A DNA stretch of 64,000 nt from Thalassobacillus pellis. GTDB lineage: Bacteria > Bacillota > Bacilli > Bacillales > Halobacillaceae. Below, piece after piece: positions 18,792 through 28,737 of this stretch (position 1 is its first letter; each line of letters starts with the position of its first letter). A model generated the notes under the pieces. It was not told the origin of the DNA and ran no database searches. It was given only the letters and a program-made list of their open reading frames with translations. The stretch spans positions 434,001 through 498,000 of the forward strand of contig NZ_JAFBDO010000002.1 in NCBI RefSeq assembly GCF_016908295.1. Direction: 5' to 3'. A program made the translations under genes and the position numbers.

Positions 18792-20822
18792 TCATTTGAT
18801 TAAATCATTACTGTCCATAATCAATGCCACTTGCCCATCCCCAAGGATAGTTGCTCCTGAAATAGCATAAGTTCCGGTTAGATAATCCCCAAGTGATTTC
18901 AACACAACTTCCTGTTGGCCGATGAAAGAATCGACAACTAATCCGGCCATCTTTTCCCCTTTTCTTACAATGACCAGAGAATAATAATCATTACTTTCTG
19001 GTGGACCAGGTATGTCAAAGATATCTTGTAAAAAAACTAATGGTACTACTTTTTCACGAAAATCAATCACTTTCTTATTGTGGGCATGCATGATGTCTTC
19101 TTTTTTCACAATGGCTGTTTCAATAATAGAGTTTAATGGAATCGCGTACTTTTCCTCTTGTATTTGGACAAGCATGACGGAAATGATTGATAGTGTCAGT
19201 GGAAGCTGAATGGAGAATGTACTTCCCTGGTCAAGTACAGAATCTATTTCAATCGTTCCGCCAATTGATTCGATCGTGCTCTTAACCACATCCAGTCCCA
19301 CACCTCTGCCCGAAACTTCTGAGACAGCATCCGCTGTGGAAAACCCGCTTGCCATGATAAGTTCATAGACTTGTTTGTCGGTAAGCTTGTCTGCCTGTGC
19401 ATGAGTGATAATTCCACTGTGGATCGCTTTCTGAACGACCTTCTCCCTCCTGATTCCTGCCCCATCATCGGATATTTCTATGAAGACATGATTGCCGCTA
19501 TGGTAAGCTTTTAGCTCTACAGTCCCTTCTGGGGGCTTTCCTTTTTGGTTTCTTTCTGCAGGTGATTCTATACCATGATCAATTGCATTTCTGATGAGAT
19601 GGACGAGGGGATCCCCAATTTCATCGATGACAGTTCTGTCCAGTTCAGTATCAGCACCACTCACATCAAGCTTAATTTGTTTTCCAAGGTCTCTGGCAAG
19701 CTGCCTGACCATTCGAGGGAACCTATTAAACACCTGATCGATCGGAACCATGCGCATATTCAATATAATAGATTGAAGATCACCAGAGATACGTGACATC
19801 CGTTCCACAGTTTCTTCCAATTCGTTATGTTCAAGACTTTTTGAAATTTGTTCTAATCTTCCGCGGTCAATCACTAATTCCTCGAAAAGATTCATTAAAA
19901 CATCAAGCCGATCAATGTTAACCCGGATCGTTTTACTTGAGACAACACTTCTTCCTGCTTTAGGTTTGACCGCATTTGAAAGAGAACTTGCCTCTTGAGG
20001 ATCTTCATGATCACCAGTTTCAATTGTCTCATTCTTAATTACATCAGATACCCTGTTATTCTTGTGATCAGCTTCCATATCAAAAGGAACGACAAGTACT
20101 TCTTCAATTTCAGAGACTTTTAGGACTCTCGCTTGGATATCCTCTCCTGCGGCTTTTGTTGCAATCAGAATGGTGAACGCTTGGTCAAACTGTTCATTTT
20201 CCAAATCTTCGACTGTAGGGATTGTTTTTATCACTTCTCCCACTTGTTCCAAAATCTCGAAAACCATAAAAACTCTCGCAGCTTTCAAGAGACAATCTTC
20301 CCTTAGCTTCACCTTTATTTCCTGGTGATGATAGCCGGTTTCCTTCGCTTCCTGCAGTACAGCTGTTTCAAATTCATCCAGAGTAAATATCCTGGCATTA
20401 TCCAATTCGGATTCTGAATTGGTCTGAATGGAACCCGCCCATTCTCCCGCCTCTATGGTTCCTAATTTTTCTACTACTTCTGCCACATCATGATTTCCTT
20501 GACCGCCTTCTGCAATATCAACGACAATTGCCTCTAAAGCTTCGACTGCTTCAAAGACAACATCCAGCATTTCAGGGGTAACCAATATTATTTCGTTCCG
20601 GACAGCATCCAGAACATTTTCCATTTTATGAGTCAAATCAGCGAGATCCTGAAATCCCATGGTCGCTGACATCCCTTTAAGAGTATGTGCGGCTCGGAAA
20701 ACTTCTCCAACAATCGAAAGATCATTCGGGGTCTCTTCAAGCCTCAGTAATTGGTCATTAACCATTTGCAGATTCTCTTTACTTTCTTCAATGAAAATAT
20801 CCAGATACTCATTCACATCCAT
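18792..20822 (-). CDS. cheA: Chemotaxis sensor histidine kinase CheA
   Basis: Receptor-coupled kinase that phosphorylates CheY and CheB. 676 residues with the standard domains: P1 Hpt with AAHTLKG (phospho-acceptor His46), a P2 CheY/CheB-binding domain (~150-260), P3 dimerisation helices beginning VSSKTIRVNIDRLDVLMNLF, the P4 kinase with HLIRNAIDHGIE (N box), ISDDGAGI and GRGVGLDVVK (G boxes), and a P5 CheW-like regulatory domain with VVPLVFLQDIF. The start follows AGGAGG. It is linked to cheB (12-nt gap). Confidence 0.98.
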   Translation of the reverse strand: MDVNEYLDIFIEESKENLQMVNDQLLRLEETPNDLSIVGEVFRAAHTLKGMSATMGFQDLADLTHKMENVLDAVRNEIILVTPEMLDVVFEAVEALEAIVVDIAEGGQGNHDVAEVVEKLGTIEAGEWAGSIQTNSESELDNARIFTLDEFETAVLQEAKETGYHHQEIKVKLREDCLLKAARVFMVFEILEQVGEVIKTIPTVEDLENEQFDQAFTILIATKAAGEDIQARVLKVSEIEEVLVVPFDMEADHKNNRVSDVIKNETIETGDHEDPQEASSLSNAVKPKAGRSVVSSKTIRVNIDRLDVLMNLFEELVIDRGRLEQISKSLEHNELEETVERMSRISGDLQSIILNMRMVPIDQVFNRFPRMVRQLARDLGKQIKLDVSGADTELDRTVIDEIGDPLVHLIRNAIDHGIESPAERNQKGKPPEGTVELKAYHSGNHVFIEISDDGAGIRREKVVQKAIHSGIITHAQADKLTDKQVYELIMASGFSTADAVSEVSGRGVGLDVVKSTIESIGGTIEIDSVLDQGSTFSIQLPLTLSIISVMLVQIQEEKYAIPLNSIIETAIVKKEDIMHAHNKKVIDFREKVVPLVFLQDIFDIPGPPESNDYYSLVIVRKGEKMAGLVVDSFIGQQEVVLKSLGDYLTGTYAISGATILGDGQVALIMDSNDLIK

Positions 20823-20834
20823 TAATAGAACCTC

Positions 20835-21899
20835 CTACACTCCTGCATGAACTTGCATTACTGCACCAATGTTTCCGACAGGAGCAATTTCATCAGCCAA
20901 ATTTTCTTTTATCACAGCATTCGGCATACCGAAAACTACTGCCGTTTCCTTTGCTTCTATGATTGCCGTTGTTTCTGGATAGACATTCTTTAATATCTTC
21001 AGTCCTTTTGTTCCGTCTGCACCCATGCCTGTCATGATCACAACAATTGGTATGTAGGCCGACTGACTTCCGAGAGATTCCAACATGACATCTACAGATG
21101 GACGGTGACCTTTAACTCGTTCGGATTGATGTAATTTGACTGCAAGCCTGTCACCTGGTTTGTTATGTATAGTAAGGTGATAATCACCAGGTGCGATATA
21201 TGCTGTACTATTTTCTATCCATTCACCATCTTCCGCTTCTTTTACCTTAATTGCAGATAACGTGTCCAGACGCCTGGCGAGTGATTGCGTGAATCCTGCA
21301 GGCATATGTTGGACTATTAAGATGGGAGCAGGGAAGTCTTTCGGAAGTGTAGTCAATACTTCCTGGAGTGCCCGTGGTCCTCCTGTAGATGTTCCAATAG
21401 CAACTATTTTCCTTCGCGGGGTTTTGTGTGCGCTCTTGTTAGGTTTTTTTAAGGGAATGTCTTCTTCCAGTAACGGGCTTCTAACTAATGGCTGGATATT
21501 TGCTTTGGAGGCCATTACCACTTTTTCGATAAATTCCCGTTTAATTGTCTCTATATTTAAAGAAATGGCGCCGGAAGGTTTTGACAAAAAATCCACTGCC
21601 CCAAGATTGATCGCTTTAATGGTACTGTCAGCACCGGCTGTTGTCTGACTTGATAACATGACTACAGGAACAGGATCAGCAGCCATAATTTCCTGGAGTG
21701 TACTCAATCCGTCCAGAACGGGCATTTCTACATCCAGTGTTATGACGTCTGGGTGGTGTACTTTTATTTTATCCAGTGCATCCTTCCCATTTCGCGCCGT
21801 GGCTGCTATCTCGATTCTTGGGTCATCTTCCAGCATGGCACTGATCATTTTCCGCATGAATGCTGAATCATCAACCACCATTACCTTAATTTTTGTCAT
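20835..21899 (-). CDS. cheB: Chemoreceptor methylesterase/response regulator CheB
   Basis: Removes methyl groups from receptors when phosphorylated by CheA. 354 residues. The N-terminal receiver domain has the acidic pocket MVVDDS and phospho-acceptor Asp56 in TLDVEMPVLDG; the C-terminal methylesterase has its Ser in IGTSTGGPRAL, His in VQHMPAGFT and Asp in MTGMGADGTKG. It lies between flhG and cheA, as in B. subtilis. Nothing unusual. Confidence 0.98.
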   Translation of the reverse strand: MTKIKVMVVDDSAFMRKMISAMLEDDPRIEIAATARNGKDALDKIKVHHPDVITLDVEMPVLDGLSTLQEIMAADPVPVVMLSSQTTAGADSTIKAINLGAVDFLSKPSGAISLNIETIKREFIEKVVMASKANIQPLVRSPLLEEDIPLKKPNKSAHKTPRRKIVAIGTSTGGPRALQEVLTTLPKDFPAPILIVQHMPAGFTQSLARRLDTLSAIKVKEAEDGEWIENSTAYIAPGDYHLTIHNKPGDRLAVKLHQSERVKGHRPSVDVMLESLGSQSAYIPIVVIMTGMGADGTKGLKILKNVYPETTAIIEAKETAVVFGMPNAVIKENLADEIAPVGNIGAVMQVHAGV

Positions 21900-21905
21900 G
21901 TTCTT

Positions 21906-22769
21906 CTACCTTTCTGCCAGAAGTCTTTTTAATTTGGACAAAAAACGGAAGGATGGTTTTCGATCCAAATCTATCGATTCGTCTAAATATTGTCTGGTTA
22001 TCATCCTGATAGATTTTGCCGCCGGCGATTGTTCGTCATGAAGCAGAAATGGCACTTGTTCCTTCACTGCCTGAGGGACACCGCGATCATCCGGCAAAAT
22101 ACCAAGTGGGTGGACATCTTTATTTAAAAACTGTCTTACCACCTTCTCTAACCTGTCGATAGACCGTTTTCCATCTCCGCTAGTAAGTGCACGATTGACG
22201 AGAATGTAAATCTTCAAATTTTTTTGGACACGGTATATATGCTTGATCATGGCATAGGCATCTGTCATAGACGTCGGTTCAGGCGTTGTAATAATCATTG
22301 CTTCATCGACCGCCTGTATGAAATGAAGCCCTTCCTCTGTTGCACCAGCCCCCAGATCAAATACGATATAATCATATTCCGTTACCATTTGCTCAAATTG
22401 GTTCATAAAAATATTAAATTGCGGCTCATCCATATGGAAAATATCACTCATCCCTGACCCTCCGGCAATATAGGAAAGGGTTTTTGGTCCTAGTTCAATA
22501 ATATCACGAATTGGCAAATTTCGACTGAAAATGTCAGTAAAATTATACGTAGAAGTCTTTCCAATGAGAATATCGATATTACCCATGCCAATATCTAAAT
22601 CAATCAGCAGCACACGTTTCTTTTCTTCCGTTAATGCCAGACAGAAATTAAGTGCGATGTTTGATTTTCCTACACCCCCTTTACCACTGCTAATAGCAAT
22701 TGTTTTAGCAGTAGCCGCTTGAGCTTTATTGTGGAGCCGATCGCGGAGAGCCTGTGCTTGATCATGCAT
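21906..22769 (-). CDS. flhG: Flagellum number/placement ATPase FlhG (YlxH, MinD-like)
   Basis: MinD/ParA-type ATPase that works with FlhF to set flagellar number and pattern. About 287 residues. Deviant Walker A motif SSGKGGVGKSN near residues 28-38, LLIDLDIGMGNID as the Walker A-prime strand and YDYIVFDLGAG as Walker B. The N-terminal DQAQALRDRL is the segment that in the family activates FlhF GTPase. The ATG at 22767-22769, 8 nt after GGTGA, is chosen over an upstream TTG. The start lies inside the 3' end of flhF. Confidence 0.95.
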   Translation of the reverse strand: MHDQAQALRDRLHNKAQAATAKTIAISSGKGGVGKSNIALNFCLALTEEKKRVLLIDLDIGMGNIDILIGKTSTYNFTDIFSRNLPIRDIIELGPKTLSYIAGGSGMSDIFHMDEPQFNIFMNQFEQMVTEYDYIVFDLGAGATEEGLHFIQAVDEAMIITTPEPTSMTDAYAMIKHIYRVQKNLKIYILVNRALTSGDGKRSIDRLEKVVRQFLNKDVHPLGILPDDRGVPQAVKEQVPFLLHDEQSPAAKSIRMITRQYLDESIDLDRKPSFRFLSKLKRLLAER

Positions 22770-23865
22770 GTTGAAGTTCACCAACTAAACGGGAAATGAA
22801 CAACTCTGGAGTTGCAGATTTAATGTCGTCTGGCACATTCTGTCCATCTGTCAGGTAGGCGACTCCCACACTGTTATGAAACATCATTTGAATAGCAGCA
22901 CCAATACTGGAAGTTTCATCAGCTTTAGTAAAGATTAGCTTTTCAATCGGAATGCTGGAGAACTGATCATAGATTTCCTGCATATCTCGCTGTCGTGAAG
23001 TTAAGGACAATACGAGATAGGTTGCTATATTAGATTTAAAGTCTATGATTTTTTTTAGTTCGTGTATATACTTAGAGTCGCGGAAATTTCGGCCCGCTGT
23101 ATCTACTAATACTAAATCGTATTCCTTGAACTTATCCCTTGCATTCAAGTAGTCTTCGATCGAATAAGCGACTTCGACCGGGATATTCAATATTCTTGCG
23201 TACGTTTTCAGTTGGTCAATAGCCGCAATCCTGTAAGTATCAGTTGTAATGAAAGCCACCTGCTTTCCATGATTTAACACTGCTTCGGCGGCAATCTTTG
23301 CAATAGTAGTAGTTTTTCCTACTCCGGTTGGGCCGACAAGATGGATATATTGTTTTTCATAATCCAGCCCACCATAAGCATATTCTTTCATTTGGTAAGT
23401 TAAAGTTCTTGCTAATTCCTCTTTCGCTTCGAGAAGGGAACCAGGTTCTTTTTCCATAACAGGTAATGTTAATTCTTCTACTAATTTTTGATCCAGCTCC
23501 TGGGATAACAGGTATTCACAAAGCTCTTGTGTTGGACCTGTAATGGCCGAATCCAATTTTTGCTGATTAACCATCATTTTTTTCAGTGACTGGATTTCTT
23601 TCATAATTGCATTATTTTCACTCTGTATAGAAAATGGAGATGAAGTTGATTGCTTGGAATTAACTTCAACTTGGGATTTGCCTGGATTATCAGCGTAGGG
23701 ATCAATTGCTGCTACGACTTCAATATTTTTTTTCTTGAACATACCCAGAAAACCGCCACGATGGACAACTTTTGAATTCAATATGACAGCATTTTCTCCC
23801 AGGTTTTTTTTCACTTGGAGCATGACTTCTGGCATTGTCTTAGCTTCAAACTTTTTCACTTTCAT
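22762..23865 (-). CDS. flhF: Flagellar SRP-like GTPase FlhF
   Basis: SRP-family GTPase that marks the site of flagellar assembly. 367 residues: a basic N-terminal part (MKVKKFEAKTMPEVMLQV), a linker, then the NG domain with P-loop [38 protein letters not shown], the G3 motif VLVDTAGRNFRD and G4 FTKADET. It overlaps flhA upstream by 4 nt and flhG downstream, so the three are translationally coupled. Ffh and FtsY at the right end of the window are its housekeeping relatives. Confidence 0.97.
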   Translation of the reverse strand: MKVKKFEAKTMPEVMLQVKKNLGENAVILNSKVVHRGGFLGMFKKKNIEVVAAIDPYADNPGKSQVEVNSKQSTSSPFSIQSENNAIMKEIQSLKKMMVNQQKLDSAITGPTQELCEYLLSQELDQKLVEELTLPVMEKEPGSLLEAKEELARTLTYQMKEYAYGGLDYEKQYIHLVGPTGVGKTTTIAKIAAEAVLNHGKQVAFITTDTYRIAAIDQLKTYARILNIPVEVAYSIEDYLNARDKFKEYDLVLVDTAGRNFRDSKYIHELKKIIDFKSNIATYLVLSLTSRQRDMQEIYDQFSSIPIEKLIFTKADETSSIGAAIQMMFHNSVGVAYLTDGQNVPDDIKSATPELFISRLVGELQHA

Positions 23866-25895
23866 GCTACGTTCACCACTCCCACACTTTGTACTTCGAT
23901 CGTCGGTTCTAATTCGTTATAAGACAGCACGATCACCTGGGGCAGGAAACGATCAAGCAGTTGTTTCATATACATTCTTACTGCCGGAGAACAAAGGACG
24001 ACAGTTGTTTCCTCCTGTAATGACATTTTTTCTGCCTGCTCTGCAACCGATTGGATAATCGTCTGCTGTGTTTCCGGATCTAAAGCCAAATAACTGCCAT
24101 GCTCTGTCTGCTGAATATGATCTGCCAGTAATTTTTCCACTTTTCCCGAAACGGTTAGTACGTTTAAAGATTGATTATCTTTTACAAACTGCCTTGTAAT
24201 CTGCTGAGATAACGACTGTCTTGCATATTCGCCCAACAATTCCGTATCATTCGTCATTTTCCCGAAGTCAGCTAGTGTTTCAAATATAATCGGCAGGTTT
24301 TTCACAGAAATGTTTTCTCTAAGTAATTTAGCTAATACTTTTTGAACATCCCCAACAGATAGGGGATCAGGGGTAACTTCTTCCACTAAAATTGGGTAAG
24401 ACTCCTTCAAATGGTCAATCAACTGCTGTGTCTCCTGTCTTCCAAGCAACTGATGGGAATGCTGCTTGATAACTTCCGTAATATGGGTGGAAACAACGGA
24501 AGGCGGGTCCACTACTGTATACCCCGACAGTTCTGCTTCATCCTTTACCTCTTCTGTTACCCATTTAGCCGGAAGCCCGAATGCCGGTTCCTGTGTGTCA
24601 ATCCCTTCAATGCTCTCATCATCAACCCCAGGACTCATAGCAAGATAATGATCCAGTAAAAGCTCGCCCCTTGCTACTTCATTTCCTTTGATTTTTAAGC
24701 GGTATTCATTGGGTCCAAGCTGAATATTATCCCTGATTCGCACAACTGGAATCACAATGCCGAGCTCGATGGCGAGCTGGCGTCTGATCATTACAATCCT
24801 GTCAAGTAAGTCACCGCCTTGACTGGTATCGGCAATAGGTATAAGGGCATAGCCAAACTCAAATTCAATTGGATCCATGCTGATTAAACTTATGACATTT
24901 TCCGGTGACTTCATCTGAGTGCTTTCTTCAGCTTCTTCCTGCTCAGTTATTTCAAACTCTTCTTCCTTTCCAGTGCGTGACAGCCAGTAGCCGCCGAAAG
25001 CTAATACAGAAGCAATCATCGTAGTCAAGAAGAAATTAATGGGTGTCAACCCTAAAAAGAAAATCGTTCCTGCAGCGATATACAACAGTTTTGGGTCTTG
25101 GAGGAGCTGACCAGATACATCGGTCCCAAGGTTACCCTTAGAAGCTGTTCTGGTCACCACAATACCTGTGGCGGTTGAAATCAAAAGTGCTGGTATTTGA
25201 CTTACGAGTCCATCACCTACAGTAAGCCTCATGTAAGTATCCACCGCTTCTGCAAAACCCATATCCATCTGTACAATACCAATAATCAAACCAAACATGA
25301 TGTTCATCAATACTATGATGATACCTGCGATGGCATCCCCTTTGACGAATTTACTTCCACCGTCCATCGCTCCATAAAAATCTGCTTCCTGCTCCACTTT
25401 TTCCCTTCGCTCTTTTGCCTGCTGCTCTGAAATCATGCCTGCATTCAAATCAGCATCAATACTCATCTGCTTTCCAGGCATAGCATCAAGTGTAAACCGT
25501 GCCGCGACCTCAGATACCCTCTCGGCCCCTTTGGTGATCACCAGAAACTGGATGATAACCAGTATGACGAAAACAACAAACCCGACGAGAGGATTGTCCC
25601 CGATAACAAAAGAACCGAATGTATGAACAACGCCCCCTGCTTCCGCTTTTGATAATATGGACCGTGTTGTGGACACGTTTAAACCGAGACGGAACAAGGT
25701 GGTCAATAATAATAACGATGGGAATATGGAAAATTGCAAGGCTTCTTTCATATTCATTGCAACGAGTATGATGATTAGTGATAAAGAAATATTCACTAAA
25801 ATCAAAAAGCTGAGAAGCCAGCCCGGCAAGGGTATGACTAACATGACAATGATTAATATAACTCCTAATAATACCGATAAATCCTTCGGTGCCAT
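23862..25895 (-). CDS. flhA: Flagellar export gate protein FlhA
   Basis: Core of the flagellar type III export gate and its proton-driven engine. 677 residues. The N-terminal half has about eight membrane segments and the conserved loop ARFTLDAMPGKQMSIDADLNAG; the C-terminal half is the large cytoplasmic domain that docks chaperone-substrate complexes, with SGYTVVDPPSVVSTHITEVI and an ending typical of the family (LCSPAVRMYMKQLLDRFLPQ). It lies between flhB and flhF with a 4-nt overlap to the latter. Confidence 0.98.
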   Translation of the reverse strand: MAPKDLSVLLGVILIIVMLVIPLPGWLLSFLILVNISLSLIIILVAMNMKEALQFSIFPSLLLLTTLFRLGLNVSTTRSILSKAEAGGVVHTFGSFVIGDNPLVGFVVFVILVIIQFLVITKGAERVSEVAARFTLDAMPGKQMSIDADLNAGMISEQQAKERREKVEQEADFYGAMDGGSKFVKGDAIAGIIIVLMNIMFGLIIGIVQMDMGFAEAVDTYMRLTVGDGLVSQIPALLISTATGIVVTRTASKGNLGTDVSGQLLQDPKLLYIAAGTIFFLGLTPINFFLTTMIASVLAFGGYWLSRTGKEEEFEITEQEEAEESTQMKSPENVISLISMDPIEFEFGYALIPIADTSQGGDLLDRIVMIRRQLAIELGIVIPVVRIRDNIQLGPNEYRLKIKGNEVARGELLLDHYLAMSPGVDDESIEGIDTQEPAFGLPAKWVTEEVKDEAELSGYTVVDPPSVVSTHITEVIKQHSHQLLGRQETQQLIDHLKESYPILVEEVTPDPLSVGDVQKVLAKLLRENISVKNLPIIFETLADFGKMTNDTELLGEYARQSLSQQITRQFVKDNQSLNVLTVSGKVEKLLADHIQQTEHGSYLALDPETQQTIIQSVAEQAEKMSLQEETTVVLCSPAVRMYMKQLLDRFLPQVIVLSYNELEPTIEVQSVGVVNVA

Positions 25896-25907
25896 TTCTC
25901 TCTCCCC

Positions 25908-26996
25908 TTACTTCTGGACTTGCTTCTGGATTCGGTAGACGTATGCAAGGACTTCTGCAACAGCTTTGTAAAACTCTTCCCCAATCGGCTGTCCGATTTC
26001 CACCTGCTGGTACAATGCTCTTGCCAACGGACGATTTTCAACCATGATGACCTGATTCGCCTTGGCGACATCTTTGATTCGTTGTGCTACAAAATCGACA
26101 CCTTTCGCAACAACATAAGGAGCATCTCCTTTTTCTTCCTTATATTGAATGGCAATCGCAAAGTGTGTTGGGTTCGTAATGACGACATCTGCATCGGGAA
26201 TTTCGCTCATCATCCGCTGCATCGCCATCTGTCTTTGCTTTTCTTTAATTTTAGACTTGATCAATGGATCGCCTTCCATGTTTTTATGTTCATTTTTAAT
26301 ATCATGTTTTGACATCCGGATACTCTTTTCATAATCGAATTTCTGATAGCTGTAATCAAGGACAGAAATCAAAAGCAGACCTAAAGCAGATGTAACTCCC
26401 ATGACTATGGTGGTACGGCCGAAGAACGCAAGCACACCATCAAGCGAATGGAGGGACATCATCATCATTTCACCCTTATTCATCCAGATGACAGCGAATG
26501 CGATAGAACCGACAATAGTTATTTTCAGCAAAGACTTCACCAGCTCGACAAGAGCCCGGGCGGAAAAAATTTTTTTCGCTCCTTGAATAGGATTGATTTT
26601 TTCCAGTTTGAACTTCAGTGGTTCTGCTGTAAAAAGAAAACCTAGCTGAAGCCAGTTGGAGGCAAGACCTGCCAGGATGGCAACACCCATGATCGGCCCA
26701 ACCACTTTACTTAACTCAATCGTCATTTCCGAGAAAACCTGATGAACGGTATTTTCCGTTACCTCCCAATGGATATATTCCTGGAACGTATGCTGATACA
26801 TTGTTGTAAATACTTCTTTTAAGAAACCACCCATTACAAAGAACAAAGAGAACATGAATAATAATAAAATTCCAGTGTTTACGTCCTGACTCTTAGCTAC
26901 CTGACCTTTTTTCCGGGAATCTTCTTTTTTCTTCGGTGTAGCCTTTTCCGTTTTTTCCCCCGAAAAAAATTGCAGGTCCAGTTTCAATTTATCCAT
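25908..26996 (-). CDS. flhB: Flagellar export switch protein FlhB
   Basis: Membrane component of the export apparatus that switches specificity from hook to filament substrates. About 362 residues: short N-terminal cytosolic part with GEKTEKATPKKKEDSRKKGQ, four membrane segments, then the cytoplasmic domain with the self-cleaving NPTH motif (about residues 275-278). The ATG at 26994-26996, behind GGAGGGG, is preferred over an upstream frame extension; it begins one nucleotide after the fliR stop. A second, separate FlhB-C-like protein is encoded at 54302-54574. Confidence 0.98.
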   Translation of the reverse strand: MDKLKLDLQFFSGEKTEKATPKKKEDSRKKGQVAKSQDVNTGILLLFMFSLFFVMGGFLKEVFTTMYQHTFQEYIHWEVTENTVHQVFSEMTIELSKVVGPIMGVAILAGLASNWLQLGFLFTAEPLKFKLEKINPIQGAKKIFSARALVELVKSLLKITIVGSIAFAVIWMNKGEMMMMSLHSLDGVLAFFGRTTIVMGVTSALGLLLISVLDYSYQKFDYEKSIRMSKHDIKNEHKNMEGDPLIKSKIKEKQRQMAMQRMMSEIPDADVVITNPTHFAIAIQYKEEKGDAPYVVAKGVDFVAQRIKDVAKANQVIMVENRPLARALYQQVEIGQPIGEEFYKAVAEVLAYVYRIQKQVQK

Positions 26997-26997
26997 C

Positions 26998-27777
26998 TCA
27001 AGCCCCTCCAAAAAGCTGCATCAGGGATCTCATCGTTTCCAGCATCGTTTCGAATAAATTTTTGATCAACATCATATAAATGCTGATCGACAAAACCAAG
27101 ATGATGAAAGCCACAAGAATTTTCAGCGGCAGTCCGACAACAAACACATTCAACTGCGGGACAGTTCTGGCTACGATACCGAGTGCCACATCGACCAGAA
27201 ATAAACATCCGACTACGGGTACTGCCATCAAAAAGGCGATAATGAACATCTGATTGAACGTCTGGATGACATAATCGACAATGCCATCCTCCCCAAAAGG
27301 GATCCAGCCATCCATGGGTATGAGCTGATAGCTGTAAAAAATCCCGTCGAGCATAAGATGGTGGCCATTGACTGTAAGCAGAAATAGCAATGCGAATGTA
27401 TATAGGTACTGCCCCATTAATGGGCTCTGTGCTCCCGTCTGCGGGTCGATTACATTGGCTATCGCAAATCCCATCTGGAAATCGATAAAGCCCCCCGCAA
27501 TCTGGATAGCTGCGAGGATGATGTAGGCGATCAAACCAATGGCAAGACCGACAGCAGCTTCTTTGAGTAGCAGCAGAACAAATGTTCCATTTGGCAATAT
27601 AAATGGTACATCAATCGTAAAGTACATAAACAAAGCAATAAAAAAACTGAATCCGATTTTATGTTGTGTCGGGACGTTACGGTAGGAAAAGAGCGGCAAG
27701 GTCACAAAAAATGCAGTGACTCGTATCATGATGAGTATAAATGCCGGTATACTTGCCAGGTTGATTGTTTCTAACAT
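26998..27777 (-). CDS. fliR: Flagellar export gate protein FliR
   Basis: Integral membrane subunit of the export gate core (FliP5-FliQ4-FliR1). 259 residues and about six hydrophobic segments. The conserved regions include FFVTLPLFSYRNVPTQHKIG near the N-terminus, GGFIDFQMGFAIANVIDPQ in the middle and an ARTVPQLNVFVVGLPLKI motif before the last segments. It is directly followed by flhB (1 nt) and preceded by fliQ (3 nt). Confidence 0.97.
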   Translation of the reverse strand: MLETINLASIPAFILIMIRVTAFFVTLPLFSYRNVPTQHKIGFSFFIALFMYFTIDVPFILPNGTFVLLLLKEAAVGLAIGLIAYIILAAIQIAGGFIDFQMGFAIANVIDPQTGAQSPLMGQYLYTFALLFLLTVNGHHLMLDGIFYSYQLIPMDGWIPFGEDGIVDYVIQTFNQMFIIAFLMAVPVVGCLFLVDVALGIVARTVPQLNVFVVGLPLKILVAFIILVLSISIYMMLIKNLFETMLETMRSLMQLFGGA

Positions 27778-27780
27778 GTT

Positions 27781-28050
27781 TTACCCTACCATTACATTCA
27801 AATTATTGAAGATATCTGCAGCAAACTGAACCATTTGCGACAGCATCCACGGACCGAAGAAGACCAGACCAAGCAGTACGGCGACAATTTTGGGGATAAA
27901 CGCAAGCGTCTGTTCCTGTATCTGTGTCGTGGCCTGAAAAATACTGACTACAAGACCGATGACTAAAGCAAGTATCAATAACGGTCCACTGATTAACAAA
28001 GTTGTATAAATGCCTCTTTCAGCAAGTGATATGACCATTTCACTGTTCAT
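27781..28050 (-). CDS. fliQ: Flagellar export gate protein FliQ
   Basis: Small two-helix membrane subunit of the export gate. 89 residues, exactly the expected size, with two hydrophobic segments (~15-40 and ~52-72) and the typical VSIFQATTQIQEQTLAFIPKI connecting region. It lies between fliP and fliR in the universal fliP-fliQ-fliR order, and starts 18 nt after fliP behind GGAGGTA. Confidence 0.97.
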   Translation of the reverse strand: MNSEMVISLAERGIYTTLLISGPLLILALVIGLVVSIFQATTQIQEQTLAFIPKIVAVLLGLVFFGPWMLSQMVQFAADIFNNLNVMVG

Positions 28051-28068
28051 CTATTTTACCTCCCATCC

Positions 28069-28737
28069 TCATTGAAAACCTTCAAGCAAAGAATGTGCAA
28101 TCATATACCATCCATCTACAAGGACAAACAATAAAATCTTGAATGGGAGTGAAATCATAACGGGTGGTAACATCATCATACCCATCGACATCAGGACACT
28201 GGCGACCGCCATATCAATAACCAAGAAAGGAACGAATATCATGAATCCCATCTGGAAAGCGGTTTTCAATTCACTGATAGCAAATGCAGGAACGAGCGTA
28301 GTCAGTGGTATGTCCTGCACACTTTCCGGCCGTTCCATTTTCGCGTAATTCATGAACAAGGCAAGATCTTTCTGTCTTGTATGCTTCGCCATGAATTCTT
28401 TCATTGGATTTGCAGCTTCCTCATAAGCTTCTTCCAGGGAAATTTCTTCATTGAACAACGGCTGTAAAGCTTGCTCATTCACTTCCTGGAGAGTTGGCGC
28501 CATGATAAAAAAGGTTAAGAACAAGGCAATCCCGATTAAGACCTGATTTGGAGGCATCTGTTGGGTTGCAAGAGAAGTCCGTACAAAGGACAAAACAATC
28601 AATATCCTGGTAAAACAAGTCATTAAAATAAGAATGCTCGGAGCCAGAGACAATACTGTTAACAGTAGAAGCAGCTTTACGGATGTCGATATGTTTTCTG
28701 GATCAGTACTGGAGAACATTTCTACGAATTCATTCAT
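28069..28737 (-). CDS. fliP: Flagellar export gate protein FliP
   Basis: Pore-forming membrane subunit of the export gate. About 222 residues. Family signatures are clear: PSILILMTCFTRILIVLSFVR and the downstream TQQMPPNQVLIGIALFLTFF, then AFMIFVPFLVIDMAVAS-like helices and a closing SLPFKILLFVLVDGW. There are two adjacent possible starts, GTG at 28740 and ATG at 28737, both within reach of GGGAGG; I give the ATG. It overlaps the end of fliZ. Unlike many Gram-negative FliP proteins, I see no long cleavable leader. Confidence 0.96.
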   Translation of the reverse strand: MNEFVEMFSSTDPENISTSVKLLLLLTVLSLAPSILILMTCFTRILIVLSFVRTSLATQQMPPNQVLIGIALFLTFFIMAPTLQEVNEQALQPLFNEEISLEEAYEEAANPMKEFMAKHTRQKDLALFMNYAKMERPESVQDIPLTTLVPAFAISELKTAFQMGFMIFVPFLVIDMAVASVLMSMGMMMLPPVMISLPFKILLFVLVDGWYMIAHSLLEGFQ